A stretch of 64,000 nt of DNA from an uncultured Cyclobacteriaceae bacterium. Lineage in GTDB: Bacteria > Bacteroidota > Bacteroidia > Cytophagales > Cyclobacteriaceae. Numbering within the stretch: the stretch's first letter is position 1; each line of letters starts with the position of its first letter. This document shows positions 45,313-54,629 of the stretch, piece after piece. The notes beneath the pieces were generated by a model, which saw nothing but the letters and a program-made list of their open reading frames with translations, ran no database searches and had not been told where the DNA came from. The DNA lies in NCBI GenBank assembly GCA_947492745.1, contig CANLOE010000020.1:1-64000 (forward strand). The letters run 5' to 3'. The translations under genes and the position numbers were made by a program.

Positions 45313-45357
45313 GTTGTTCCGACCCTTAACAAGGGTCGCTGGGAGACTGTTTTTTAT

Positions 45358-45523
45358 CCCGGATCATGCGTTGGAACTTTGTAGCGAGGGTTTAAATAGC
45401 AATAAATCAGGGAGTTTTATTGAGTTTGGCATAGCACCGCTATGGTGAATTCGAAAAACGTAGTGCAACGACTGATTTGCAGCTATTTAGATCCGCAGTA
45501 GATTTTCCAATGCATGATCCGGG
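45358..45523 (+). repeat. Family B element, intact
   Basis: 166 bp from CCCGGATCATGCG to CATGATCCGGG, flanked by TTTAT on both sides. Confidence 0.92.
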
Positions 45524-45643
45524 TTTATACTCAAGAAAAAATAAAATGGGAAATCTTATAGACAATGACCAAGGAGAAAAATCCGTATAGTGCAGAACCG
45601 TTACGGGTAGACCTGTTATTAACCGAAAATAGTGGCACTTAGA

Positions 45644-45974
45644 GACTGTTTTCTAATTATATTTAAAGTTTGTTATCGCTTATTTTGGATAGGACCGAGC
45701 GTTAAACCCGGATTAGGTATTAGAGCTTAGTTATGAGGGTTTAAAAAGCAATACATCAGGCTGTTTTATCGGATTCATTTTAGTGATTTGCAGCTATTTA
45801 AGGCCGCAATAGAAGGGCCAGTACATGATCCAGGTTAAAATCGCCTATCTTCCTGTTCATTTTGCGTCACTCTGCGTTGACCATCCTTGGGATAGCGCTG
45901 CTATCCCTGGGGTCCCTTGATTGAAAAAAAATGACCGGAAGAATCTTATATGACTTTTGAACCCCAAATTTGTA
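45644..45974. repeat. Chain of truncated F, B and A elements
   Basis: F left part (45644-45706, AGAGACTGTTTT to GCGTTAAA), a short B copy (45707-45834, flanked by TTAAA), then a family A copy lacking one end (45836-45974). Confidence 0.75.
45836..45974 (-). mobile_element. Family A element, left end missing
   Basis: Body and right end of family A (ATCGCCTATCTTCC to CCAAATTTGTA), followed by TAA. The join to the B element falls at a shared TTAAAAT. Confidence 0.8.
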
Positions 45975-47233
45975 TAAACACATAATCCAAGCTCAATATC
46001 CTGCCTACAAAAGTAGACACAACAATAAAATCATGAGGTATTCGAAACAAATTTTGGAATACGATAAATTTCACAACCTGGCATACCTTCGGTCAGTATT
46101 CTCTTAACTTATCGCTTTACTTCTATTTTAGAAATCAAAAATAAGTAAACTAAGGTTAATGGTACTTGGGCTTTTATAACGGAACCTTAATGGTTGCCCT
46201 CCATTAAATCTCTACTATCTTTTTTCATAAACGCTATTATAGAGGATTTACCCTTACTGTTTCTTCCAAAAAAATATGCCCCCATATTCTTACTCATGTA
46301 AGAATCCATCCACAACATCAATACAATATTCTGATTTTAAAATCAAAAACAAATAAAATTCCACAAATAAATTCAGTCACAATACAATCAAATAAAAACC
46401 TCAAACTCTGCATTCTCCATATAAACTCTATTAATTCCATATTAAACAAACACAACAAACAACTGGTTTTAATTCTAAAACCACTAGTATTAACAGCAAG
46501 AATTTTATTTAACAAAAATATAACAAACGATATATCAAGACAATTATAATCAAAAAAGCATCTGCGTGCTTTTTTGCAAAAAATATCCCATTATAATCAA
46601 AACAAAAAACAAGTTTACCAATGCAAACACTTGATAAACAACCCATTTCAGTAAAATTATATTTTTTCGGTACTACACCTCAAAAAGTAGATTTTTCTAA
46701 CAAAAGCATACGTCATCGTTCTATACTAAATAATTCTCCGTCAATATTTAAAAATAGCAAAGTCCTCACCTTTGGGTAATAATTTCGATGCCCTGTAATA
46801 ATTACAATACTAAAGGCCAACCTAGGAAATAGTCATATCGATGTAATAGAAGAGGGATAAATGTCTCTATTCTATGTTTTTATTTTTTCATATTTGTCCT
46901 GTAGCCGAAACACAGTGAGAAAGAAAACCACTTAACACAATCAATAAATTGCTAAAGGTCGGAGTACCTGAAGATGCAATGCGACGTTGGCAACACTCCC
47001 TTTCATTTTAGAAATTCATTACCATTAAACCGATGCTTTGCTTTCCATTGTGATGAGCATTATGGAGCGCATATTACCCTATATATATAAAATTCAACCG
47101 TGGGTGTCTATTGGATTAGTATGCAAAAATACTACTATATCCATCATCATCCAGACATAATTTTGCACACCAAGCCGTATAACAAAACATATATATAATT
47201 TTAATCTAACTATTTACCTTAAAATTGAAAACG
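45975..47233. other. Very AT-rich gene-free region before the secreted-protein array
   Basis: About 1.26 kb, markedly AT-richer than the rest, with no recognised repeat or gene. A 65-codon minus-strand frame at 46318 has no supporting feature. The array promoter is expected at its right end. Confidence 0.5.
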
Positions 47234-48112
47234 ATGAGAATCATGAAATTAACCTTACTACTAACGAGTTTATTTTTTGGGAGCTTCCCACTCGCCGCAC
47301 AAGACCTGAACGTCAATGGTGCGGATATCAAACTAGGGCTAAGCGATGGTAGGAGCATAGGTAGCAGACTTTCACAACGTGCACTGGTGCACTACACCAG
47401 TGACCGTTTGTTCCTAAATTTTGCAGGTGATTTTGAAGGAGGAACCTTCATCGGCTCCGACGTGACAATAGAAGGCTTCTCACTGAATCACAATGGAGCA
47501 GACTTTCGGCTTGGTCTGAACGATGGCCGATCCACGGGCAGCAAAAAATCGCAAAGGGCCCTTGTCCATTCGGGTTCAGATCGGTTGATCGTTAACTACG
47601 AGGGTGATTTTGAAGGAGGGACATTTATCCAGTCCAACTTGAACGTGAGCGGAACGACAACCACCTCAGTACTCAACATTACGGGAGGCTCCGACCTATC
47701 CGAGTCTTTCGATGTGGCGGATAAGCCCATGGAAAAAGTACAGCCCGGCATGGTGTTGTGCATCGACCGGAAAAATCCCGGGAAATTGAAGTTATCCGAG
47801 ACTGCCTATGACCGTACCGTAGCCGGTATCGTCAGTGGTGCCGGCGATGTCAATCCTGGACTGATCATGGGGCAGGAACACAGTATCGCATCGGGAGAAT
47901 ATCCTGTGGCACTTTCGGGCCGGGTCTACTGTAAGGTAGAAAACAGCAATGGTACTATCACTCCCGGCGACCTACTGACCACCTCTTCCAAACCAGGATA
48001 TGCCATGAAAGCTACTGACCGTGAAAAGGCCCAAGGAGCTATTCTGGGAAAGGCCATGACGGCTATGGAAGGAAAGGAAGGGCTTGTACTCGTCCTTGTC
48101 AGCTTACAGTAA
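47234..48112 (+). CDS. Secreted fibre-like protein with tandem units (array member 1)
   Basis: A 292-residue protein starting at ATG 47234 with a signal peptide ending at PLAAQ. Two imperfect 59-residue units follow (each with NGADxxLGL.DGRS.GS, QRALVH and GDFEGGTFI). The C-terminal domain (about 165-292) reads VQPGMVLCIDRKNPGKLKLS, then AGIVSGAGDVNPG, ALSGRVYCKV and TPGDLLTTSSKPGYAMKA. This module recurs at the ends of fibre-like and phage-tail-like proteins and is unlike that of the other array members. It lacks a T9SS sorting domain. Role unknown; surface or extracellular display is the likeliest setting. Confidence 0.7.
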   Translation: MRIMKLTLLLTSLFFGSFPLAAQDLNVNGADIKLGLSDGRSIGSRLSQRALVHYTSDRLFLNFAGDFEGGTFIGSDVTIEGFSLNHNGADFRLGLNDGRSTGSKKSQRALVHSGSDRLIVNYEGDFEGGTFIQSNLNVSGTTTTSVLNITGGSDLSESFDVADKPMEKVQPGMVLCIDRKNPGKLKLSETAYDRTVAGIVSGAGDVNPGLIMGQEHSIASGEYPVALSGRVYCKVENSNGTITPGDLLTTSSKPGYAMKATDREKAQGAILGKAMTAMEGKEGLVLVLVSLQ

Positions 48113-48140
48113 TCTCCACCTCCACCAAACGATAAAAATC

Positions 48141-49853
48141 ATGAAATCAATTCTCAAGAACATCATCAACTCTGCCATGTACGGCGCATTGGCCCTGTCA
48201 GTAGCACTGATCAGTAGTCAAGCTTCGGGACAGGCTCAGCCTACGCCTTACCATATGACACCTTATACAGCAGTATCAGGCACCTTCAATGGACATATAG
48301 CTGAAACCGCATCACAGGAAACCTTTTCCAGCAAAGAAGAACCCTTCGAAAAAGTGAGTATCAGAACCGTAAGAGCAGATGGCCCTTGGCTAAGACTATT
48401 TTTCAAAGACTGTGAACTGGGAAAAAACAGCTATCTGAAGATACGCTCACATAAAGATGGAGCAGTACAGCGACTGGACGCTACCGCACTAAAGAACTGG
48501 AATAATAGCTCTGCGTTCTTCAATGGACAAGCAGTAGATGTCTCATTACATGTAGCTCCCGGGGATAAGGGCATCCATTATGGCATCGAATCTTTGATGG
48601 TAGGCGATGTCCCTGATAACAATGGTCCCATCCAAGAAAGTATCTGCGGGACGACAGATGACCGTAGACCTTCCAATGATAGAGCTACGGGCAGATTGGT
48701 CCCTGTAGGCTGCACAGGCTGGATCATCTCCAACGGCACCATCCTCACCGCAGGGCACTGTGCCGGCGCCAGAATGCAGGTGCTACAGTTCAATGTTCCC
48801 GCTTCCAATGCCAATGGTGTCATCAATAACCCAGCCCCTGAACACCAGTACCCCGTTATTGCAGCTTCTGTTAATGCCGACGACGGAGGTGTAGGCAATG
48901 ATTGGTGCGTCTTTAACTGTGCCCCCAATGCGCAGACGGGCCTATTACCGGGAGAACGGCAAAGAGCCTTTTTTCGCGTATCCCGAGACAGCAACCCCAC
49001 GAATATCCGTATCACCGGTTATGGAGTAGATGGCCCCGCCCCTGGATTTGGACGTGGGCCGCGCGATGCCACCAATCAAACCCAGCAGACCCACAATGGG
49101 GCCAGTCGAGGAGAGACCGTTACTAATGCCAACAGGGCTTCATGGAACTATTCCACTGATACACAAGGAGGAAATTCGGGTTCACCCATTATCATCAATG
49201 GTACCAATACCACCATCGGCATTCACTCCCATGGAGGCTGTAGTGCCTCTGGCGGGGGAAACAACGGTACTAGTTTCGAGAACGACTTGATTGAAAATGC
49301 TGTACGCAATATTATCGGTACCAATACGGTCCATATCGATAATGGTGACCTGATAGCAGCAGAAGACGGCTCTGCTTTCCGACCTTTCAATACCATCGCC
49401 GAGGGCATGGGCAGCGTGCCCAGTGGCGGCGTACTGAGCATCGCCCCAGGTCGCTACAACGGCGCAGTCCGAATCACCAAACCGATGACCCTTCGAGCTC
49501 CTGTAGGTACCGTGGTCATCAGTAGCACCGCATCAAGAGCCAGTAACCCAGGAAGGGAAGAAGGTGGGTTTACAGTGGAAAGAGAGGAAGCCGTCAAAAG
49601 CTTTCCCAATCCATTTACCAACAGCATCTCCATTGCCTATAGGCTCGACCATGCCGCTCCCGTCAGTCTGGAAATCTTTAATATACAAGGCCAGCGGCTC
49701 AAACTGATTTCGGTACAAGAACGGACAGCAGGTTCTTCCCAGCTGGAATGGGACGGTACTGATCAAAGCGACGCTACTGCTCCCAAAGGGGTCTATCTCT
49801 ACAAGCTTCATCTTGGAGACCGAATCCATAGCGGCAAGTTGCTGAAGAAATAA
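48141..49853 (+). CDS. Secreted trypsin-like serine protease with T9SS sorting domain
   Basis: A 570-residue protein starting at ATG 48141 (MKSILKNIIN), with signal peptide ending near ASGQ. A pre-domain is followed by a chymotrypsin-fold protease: His in ILTAGHC, Asp in VGNDWCVF and Ser in QGGNSGSPI form the triad. After about residue 405 a parallel-beta-helix-like segment starts (IDNGDLIAAEDGSAFRPFNT, then APGRYNGAVRI). The end is a T9SS type A domain (VKSFPNPFTNSISI to YLYKLHLGDRIHSGKLLKK). Cargo of the type IX system. The stop codon lies inside the 5-bp duplication of a D element. Confidence 0.9.
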   Translation: MKSILKNIINSAMYGALALSVALISSQASGQAQPTPYHMTPYTAVSGTFNGHIAETASQETFSSKEEPFEKVSIRTVRADGPWLRLFFKDCELGKNSYLKIRSHKDGAVQRLDATALKNWNNSSAFFNGQAVDVSLHVAPGDKGIHYGIESLMVGDVPDNNGPIQESICGTTDDRRPSNDRATGRLVPVGCTGWIISNGTILTAGHCAGARMQVLQFNVPASNANGVINNPAPEHQYPVIAASVNADDGGVGNDWCVFNCAPNAQTGLLPGERQRAFFRVSRDSNPTNIRITGYGVDGPAPGFGRGPRDATNQTQQTHNGASRGETVTNANRASWNYSTDTQGGNSGSPIIINGTNTTIGIHSHGGCSASGGGNNGTSFENDLIENAVRNIIGTNTVHIDNGDLIAAEDGSAFRPFNTIAEGMGSVPSGGVLSIAPGRYNGAVRITKPMTLRAPVGTVVISSTASRASNPGREEGGFTVEREEAVKSFPNPFTNSISIAYRLDHAAPVSLEIFNIQGQRLKLISVQERTAGSSQLEWDGTDQSDATAPKGVYLYKLHLGDRIHSGKLLKK

Positions 49854-49854
49854 A

Positions 49855-50019
49855 CCCAAAATGTCCATTAGAAAATCTATTCCGGACTTAGCTGGCTTCA
49901 AATCAGTAAATGAATGCGTTTTTTGAATTAACCGTAGCGGTGCTGCGCTGAATCCAAGAAAACGCCCTGATGTATTGCCGTTTAAGTCCTCATGACGAAG
50001 TTCCGACGAACATTCTGGG
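49855..50019 (-). repeat. Family D element, intact, abutting the protease stop codon
   Basis: 165 bp from CCCAAAATGTCC to GAACATTCTGGG, flanked by ATAAA on both sides; the left ATAAA includes the TAA stop of the protease. Confidence 0.93.
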
Positions 50020-50063
50020 ATAAATGAACCGATATTTTTCACCTACCATAACATACACTTATA

Positions 50064-50867
50064 ATGAAAAGAATAGCTCTAATCTACATACTGTTCTGTT
50101 GGGGATTTGCAGCACAGGCACAGTGGAACTCTAGTGGCAGTAATTCCACGACGGGTAGCATTATCGCCATCAATCCTCTGAATACGCAAGCATCGGCATC
50201 CCTTTCCTGGCTGGACAATACAGCCAGGATACGCGTGGGCGGCAATGGGGCCGGGGCCGGCAATGGACTGGACATACAAGGCCCCGGTAACACCAGTCTA
50301 CTTCGGGTAGATGGAGCTGGGAACATCACTGCCAAAGGCAGAGTGGGAAACGTCAATCCCGCCAACCCACAAGCAGGCATGTCCCTTTCCTGGCTGGACA
50401 ATACAGCCAGGATACGCGTGGGCGGCAATGGGGCCGGGGCCGGCAACGGACTGGATATACAAGGTCCCGGTAACACCAGTCTACTTCGGGTCCGTGGTAA
50501 TGGTAGAGTCGGTATCGGCACTACCGCCCCACGCCAGAAACTGGATGTCAATGGCACTATCCGTGCCAAAGAAATCAGGGTAGAAGCGTCTCCATGGCCC
50601 GATTATGTGTTCGAAAAAGGGTTCGCCCTGCCTTCGTTAAGTACTACCGAAGCATTTATAGAACGTAACGGACATCTTCCCGGAATCCCTTCCGCTCAGG
50701 AAGTGGAAAAAGAAGGGATTGCCCTTGGGGGGATGAGTGCCAAACTGCTACAGAAAATCGAGGAACTCACCCTGCACATCATAGCACAGGAAAAGCGGGC
50801 CGAACAACAGGCCTTACAGATAATGTCATTGGCTCAGGAGCTCAATGAGCTGAAAAACAAAAAATAG
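50064..50867 (+). CDS. Secreted fibre-like protein, shared C-terminal module (array member 2)
   Basis: A 267-residue protein with a signal peptide (ends AAQAQ). Two nearly identical 61-residue units (SLSWLDNTARIRVGGNGAGA and GLDIQGPGNTSLLRV) lead into GRVGIGTTAPRQKLDVNGTI. The C-terminal module (about 168-255) reads EIRVEASPWPDYVFEKGFAL, HLPGIPSAQEV and LLQKIEELTLHII, followed by a coiled coil. This module is shared with four other proteins here. It recalls the ends of trimeric fibres; a trimerising or anchoring role is inferred. Confidence 0.75.
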   Translation: MKRIALIYILFCWGFAAQAQWNSSGSNSTTGSIIAINPLNTQASASLSWLDNTARIRVGGNGAGAGNGLDIQGPGNTSLLRVDGAGNITAKGRVGNVNPANPQAGMSLSWLDNTARIRVGGNGAGAGNGLDIQGPGNTSLLRVRGNGRVGIGTTAPRQKLDVNGTIRAKEIRVEASPWPDYVFEKGFALPSLSTTEAFIERNGHLPGIPSAQEVEKEGIALGGMSAKLLQKIEELTLHIIAQEKRAEQQALQIMSLAQELNELKNKK

Positions 50868-51208
50868 TAGGGTCCCATAGTATGAGAGGATCAATAGATT
50901 AGGGCCTGAACCGCCTGAGCCGGTGTCCGAGGTATATACCTGCGACAATCATACCTGTGTTTACGTGTTGACAACATATGATTTCGCTACCATGCCCTGA
51001 ACCGGCAACAACAGTTGGCCGTTCGGGTCCTAATTTCTAAAGCGCGATTTTATCTTATGAGACGTTTTTAACTTCGCATAAAATTCGTGAATCATTTTGT
51101 TCCAATCCAAATCATGCTTGGCTCACCGTTTGCCCCGTTTAGTGGTTTCGTGAATACGCTGTATTCGGAGCTTCATCAAGAGGACCTCAGGTACAATGAA
51201 TACATTTA
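50868..51208. other. Intergenic, no gene seen
   Basis: No repeat family recognised except a faint likeness to the family A interior near 51050-51110; ends at a family A copy. Confidence 0.4.
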
Positions 51209-51367
51209 TACAAACTTAGCTTTCAAATATCGCATATCTTCCTGTTCATTTTGCTTCACTCTGCGTTGACAATCCTCGGGATAGCGCTGCTATTCCTGCG
51301 GTTCTCGCCTTGATTGAAACAAAATGACCAGCGGAATCTTATACGACATTTAAAACACAAATTTGTA
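51209..51367 (-). mobile_element. Family A element, complete short form
   Basis: 159 bp, TACAAACTTAGC to CACAAATTTGTA, flanked by TTA on both sides; lies between array members 2 and 3. Confidence 0.92.
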
Positions 51368-51429
51368 TTATTTCACTGATTCGAAGAAGTTTGTTCCGTA
51401 AATAGGAGGGGCCAGATCAGCTACTTTCT

Positions 51430-51514
51430 CTATCCTAATCACTGCGATAGGTAAGCGATACTTCGCCCCAAAATAAGCGATAACAGATCTAAACTACAAT
51501 CCCAAAACAGTCTT
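51430..51514 (-). repeat. Family F terminus, partial
   Basis: CCAAAATAAGCGATAACAG and TCCCAAAACAGTCTT match the right end of family F. Confidence 0.5.
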
Positions 51515-51588
51515 CAAGTGCTCGTTCCAAATTACAAAGCAGTCGAATGACACAAAACAATAAAGCAAACCCAAATTCAATACCCATG

Positions 51589-52716
51589 AAAAACAATATC
51601 CTACCCTTACTTGTACTCTTGTTTTTTACAACAGGTCTCAAGGCCCAGCAATGGAGCGGATCGTCCAATCTCAATGGACTCCTACTAAGAAATGGCAACA
51701 TCAGAAGCAATGGGTTTCAACTGGGTCGGTACGGAAGCCCCTTGTCGGGAGACTCGAACCCCTATACCATATCCAGTGCTGACAGTGAAGCCCATGACCT
51801 GACCCTATATGGTAGCAGTGCCGCCACACTGCACCTTCGGGTCTATGATGGCGATATCAAAATGGGGTCGGGCACTACTCCCAATACGGTCATCTACAAT
51901 GATGGCAGGGCCCGTTTCGGTAGGAACACCAGTTTGAATGGACTGCTTTTTGGACGGTACGGAAACACACTGTCGGGAGACTCGAACCCCTATACCATAT
52001 CCAGTGCTGACAGTGAAGCCCATGACCTGACCGTCTATGGCAATAGCGCCGCCACACTACACCTTCGGGTCTATGATGGCAATATCAAAATGGGGTCGGG
52101 CGCTACTCCCAATACGGTCATTTACAATGATGGCAGGGCCCGTTTCGGTAGGAACACCAGTTTGAATGGACTGCTTTTTGGGCGGTACGGAAACACACTG
52201 TCGGGAGACTCGAACCCCTATACCATATCCAGTGCTGACAGTGAAGCCCATGACCTGACCGTCTATGGCAATAGCGCCGCCACACTGCACCTTCGGGTCT
52301 ATGATGGCGATATCAAAATGGGGTCGGGCGCTACTCCCAATACGGTCATCTACAATGATGGAAAGGCCACTTTCAAAGGTCAGGTCGGTATCGGCACCTC
52401 TAATCCCCGACAGAAACTCGATGTCAATGGTACCATCCGCGCTAGAGAAATCCGAGTAGAGGCCAGTCCTTGGCCCGATTATGTATTTGAAGAGGACTAT
52501 GACCTGCCCTCCCTAGACGAAACCGAGAAATTCATCGCACAGCACAAGCACCTGCCCGAGATACCTTCCGCCAAGGAGGTTGAAAACAATGGCATCGCCC
52601 TAGGGGAGATGAATGCCAAACTCCTCCAAAAAATAGAGGAACTGACCCTGCATCTCATCGAGCAGGACAAAAGAATCAAGACACTTGAAAACAAACTAAA
52701 TCAACAACAGAAATGA
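51589..52716 (+). CDS. Secreted fibre-like protein with three 76-residue repeats (array member 3)
   Basis: A 375-residue protein starting at ATG 51589 (MKNNILPLLVLL), signal peptide ending at LKAQ. Three tandem 76-residue units follow, exactly 228 bp apart at DNA level and almost identical between units 2 and 3; each has LFGRYG.TLSGDSNPYTISS and HLRVYDG.IKMGSG. Then VGIGTSNPRQKLDVNGTIRA leads into the shared C-terminal module (VEASPWPDYVFEEDYDLPSL, KHLPEIPSAKEV, LLQKIEELTLHLI) and a coiled coil. Its stop overlaps the start of the next gene (ATGA). Confidence 0.78.
   Translation, partial: KNNILPLLVLLFFTTGLKAQQWSGSSNLNGLLLRNGNIRSNGFQLGRYGSPLSGDSNPYTISSADSEAHDLTLYGSSAATLHLRVYDGDIKMGSGTTPNTVIYNDGRARFGRNTSLNGLLFGRYGNTLSGDSNPYTISSADSEAHDLTVYGNSAATLHLRVYDGNIKMGSGATPNTVIYNDGRARFGRNTSLNGLLFGRYGNTLSGDSNPYTISSADSEAHDLTVYGNSAATLHLRVYDGDIKMGSGATPNTVIYNDGKATFKGQVGIGTSNPRQKLDVNGTIRAREIRVEASPWPDYVFEEDYDLPSLDETEKFIAQHKHLPEIPSAKEVENNGIALGEMNAKLLQKIEELTLHLIEQDKRIKTLENKLNQQQK
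51703..52386 (+). repeat. Three tandem 228-bp units within array member 3
   Basis: Identical landmarks fall at 51743, 51971 and 52199 (TGTCGGGAGACTCGAACCCC). The period is a multiple of three, so unit gain or loss keeps the frame. Confidence 0.9.
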
Positions 52717-53612
52717 AAAAGGCTATCGTAATTATCGCTTTATCACTTGTAGCCGGCCTGTCCCATGGACAGACTGTCGATGCACTTTACCTCAACCCCA
52801 AAGGAGACGACGGCACTCCCTATCGATGGACGCGCTTTGGCAATGCCTCTGCTTTCTGGGCCGGCTTTATGTGGAACAACAACAGCCCGGTCTATGGCAA
52901 TGGCAATGACTTCAGCATATTCACCTATGGCAATAGGGATATTACCATCCGCACGGGTACCGGGAACTTCTCCGTTTTCCCTAGCAGTGGTGGCAATATG
53001 GGTATCGGCACGGCCGCTCCTGTCGGAAAGCTACAGATCATCAACACTACGCAGAATGCCAATGGCAATACGCTGATACTGGGACCGACCAATGCCTCCA
53101 ATCTAAGACTGGGCTACAATGTCAATTATTCTTGGATACAATCGCATGGAAGCAAGCCCCTTTATGTCAACGAAATCGGAAACAATACCATCATCAATCT
53201 AACGCGGGGCAATGTCGGCATAGGTACGCCCAGTCCCAGAAACAAGCTCGATGTGAACGGTACCGTACGCGCCAGGGAAATCCGCGTAGAGGCTTCGCCT
53301 TGGCCGGATTATGTCTTTGCCGAGAGCTATAAGCTACCCTCTCTAGAGTATACCGAGGAGTACATCTCCGAGAACGGGCATCTTCCCGAAATCCCTTCTG
53401 CAGAAGAAGTGGCAGCCGAAGGCATTGCTCTGGGAGAAATGAACGCCAAACTGCTCCGAAAAATCGAAGAGCTGACCTTGTATGTTATCCGGCAAAATGA
53501 GAAAAACAAAGAACAGGCTCTGGCCATAGGTGCCTTGCAGGAAGAAAATGAGACCCTGAAATCCCTGTCCGATAGACTACAGCGTATAGAAAAATCTTTA
53601 TCCGAAAAATGA
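52713..53612 (+). CDS. Secreted fibre-like protein, shared C-terminal module (array member 4)
   Basis: A 299-residue protein whose ATG overlaps the previous stop (ATGA), indicating translational coupling. Signal peptide ends near LSHGQ. The N-terminal part (about 20-165) is beta-rich without obvious repeats, with GGNMGIGTAAPVGKLQI and a second GNVGIGTPSPRNKLDVNGTV. The shared C-terminal module follows (EIRVEASPWPDYVFAESYKL, HLPEIPSAEEV, LLRKIEELTLYVI) and ends in a long coiled coil to residue 299. Confidence 0.78.
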   Translation: MKKAIVIIALSLVAGLSHGQTVDALYLNPKGDDGTPYRWTRFGNASAFWAGFMWNNNSPVYGNGNDFSIFTYGNRDITIRTGTGNFSVFPSSGGNMGIGTAAPVGKLQIINTTQNANGNTLILGPTNASNLRLGYNVNYSWIQSHGSKPLYVNEIGNNTIINLTRGNVGIGTPSPRNKLDVNGTVRAREIRVEASPWPDYVFAESYKLPSLEYTEEYISENGHLPEIPSAEEVAAEGIALGEMNAKLLRKIEELTLYVIRQNEKNKEQALAIGALQEENETLKSLSDRLQRIEKSLSEK

Positions 53613-53656
53613 TGGCCTATAACCGTCATCAGAAACCCCACTTAAATAAAAAAATC

Positions 53657-54595
53657 ATGAAAAACAGTTTCGCTATTATTTTTATGTATTTGCTGTCCGG
53701 TACGGTATGGTCCCAGACGAACACTTTCCCCACCAGCGGCCATGTGGGTATCGGGACAGGTACCCCGACTTCCACCCTGGATGTCAATGGAAAAACCACG
53801 GTCAACTCTTTATCGATCGATGGAGCCAATAGCCCCACATCGGTCAACGGTTTCCTCAATAAGATTGAATTTAAAGGTGGGGGACACGGTGCGCTGGTAT
53901 TTCATCCCGGTCAGAGTGATGAGCGTATGTTCGGACTGCATAGCAATGGCAACTTCTACTGGGGCACGGGCCGGTCGGCGACCAAAAAAGACTTCTATTC
54001 CATGATACTGAATGGGGGTAACGGTAACCTGGACGTCAAAGGGACCACTACTTCGAAGGCCCTGAGCATTAATGGCAGTAACAGTACCGCTTCGGTCAAC
54101 GGTTTCCTCAACAGGATCGAATTTAAAGGTGGGGGGCACGGCGCACTGGTATTTCATCCCGGTCAGAGTGACGAACTGATGTTCGGACTGCATACCAACG
54201 GTAACTTCTACTGGGGTACGGGCCGGTCGGCTACTCGTCCGGATTATTACGCTATGTTCTTGGACGGAGATACGGGCAATCTCGGTCTGAGGGGAAAACT
54301 GACCGCTAACGAAGTCAATATCAAGCCCGGAGGCTGGGCCGATTTTGTTTTTGAGACCAATTATCGATTGAGGACATTGGCCGAGACCGAACGATTCATC
54401 AAAGAAAACAAACACCTCCCCGAAATCCCCTCTGCCGAAGAAGTCAATGCCAATGGTGTAGACCTGGGAGAGATGAATGTCAAACTACTTCAGAAAGTCG
54501 AAGAGCTGACCTTGCACCTGATACAACAGCAAAAGGAACTCACCCTGATAAAAGAGGAACTCAAAGTACTCAAATCAAAAAACACCATCGAATAA
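53657..54595 (+). CDS. Secreted fibre-like protein, diverged C-terminal module (array member 5)
   Basis: A 312-residue protein starting at ATG 53657 (MKNSFAIIF), signal peptide ending at VWSQ. Two 84-residue units (252-bp DNA period) carry SVNGFLN.IEFKGGGHGALV and NFYWGTGRSAT. The C-terminal module is recognisable but diverged: WADFVFETNYRLRTL, KHLPEIPSAEEV, LLQKVEELTLHLIQQQKEL, then a coiled coil. It is the most distant of the five modules and lacks the EASPWPDYVF form. The gene sits 44 bp after member 4. Confidence 0.76.
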   Translation: MKNSFAIIFMYLLSGTVWSQTNTFPTSGHVGIGTGTPTSTLDVNGKTTVNSLSIDGANSPTSVNGFLNKIEFKGGGHGALVFHPGQSDERMFGLHSNGNFYWGTGRSATKKDFYSMILNGGNGNLDVKGTTTSKALSINGSNSTASVNGFLNRIEFKGGGHGALVFHPGQSDELMFGLHTNGNFYWGTGRSATRPDYYAMFLDGDTGNLGLRGKLTANEVNIKPGGWADFVFETNYRLRTLAETERFIKENKHLPEIPSAEEVNANGVDLGEMNVKLLQKVEELTLHLIQQQKELTLIKEELKVLKSKNTIE

Positions 54596-54629
54596 ATCTT
54601 TACTTACGGAAGCCTTCAACACCCAAATA

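Noticed and set aside
51087-51269. Short frames that run into repeat DNA (also at 5817-6005, 15845-16033, 18472-18822 and 62331-62633)
   Set aside because: They are produced by the repeat consensus itself and differ between copies in frame; no start signal or conserved protein.
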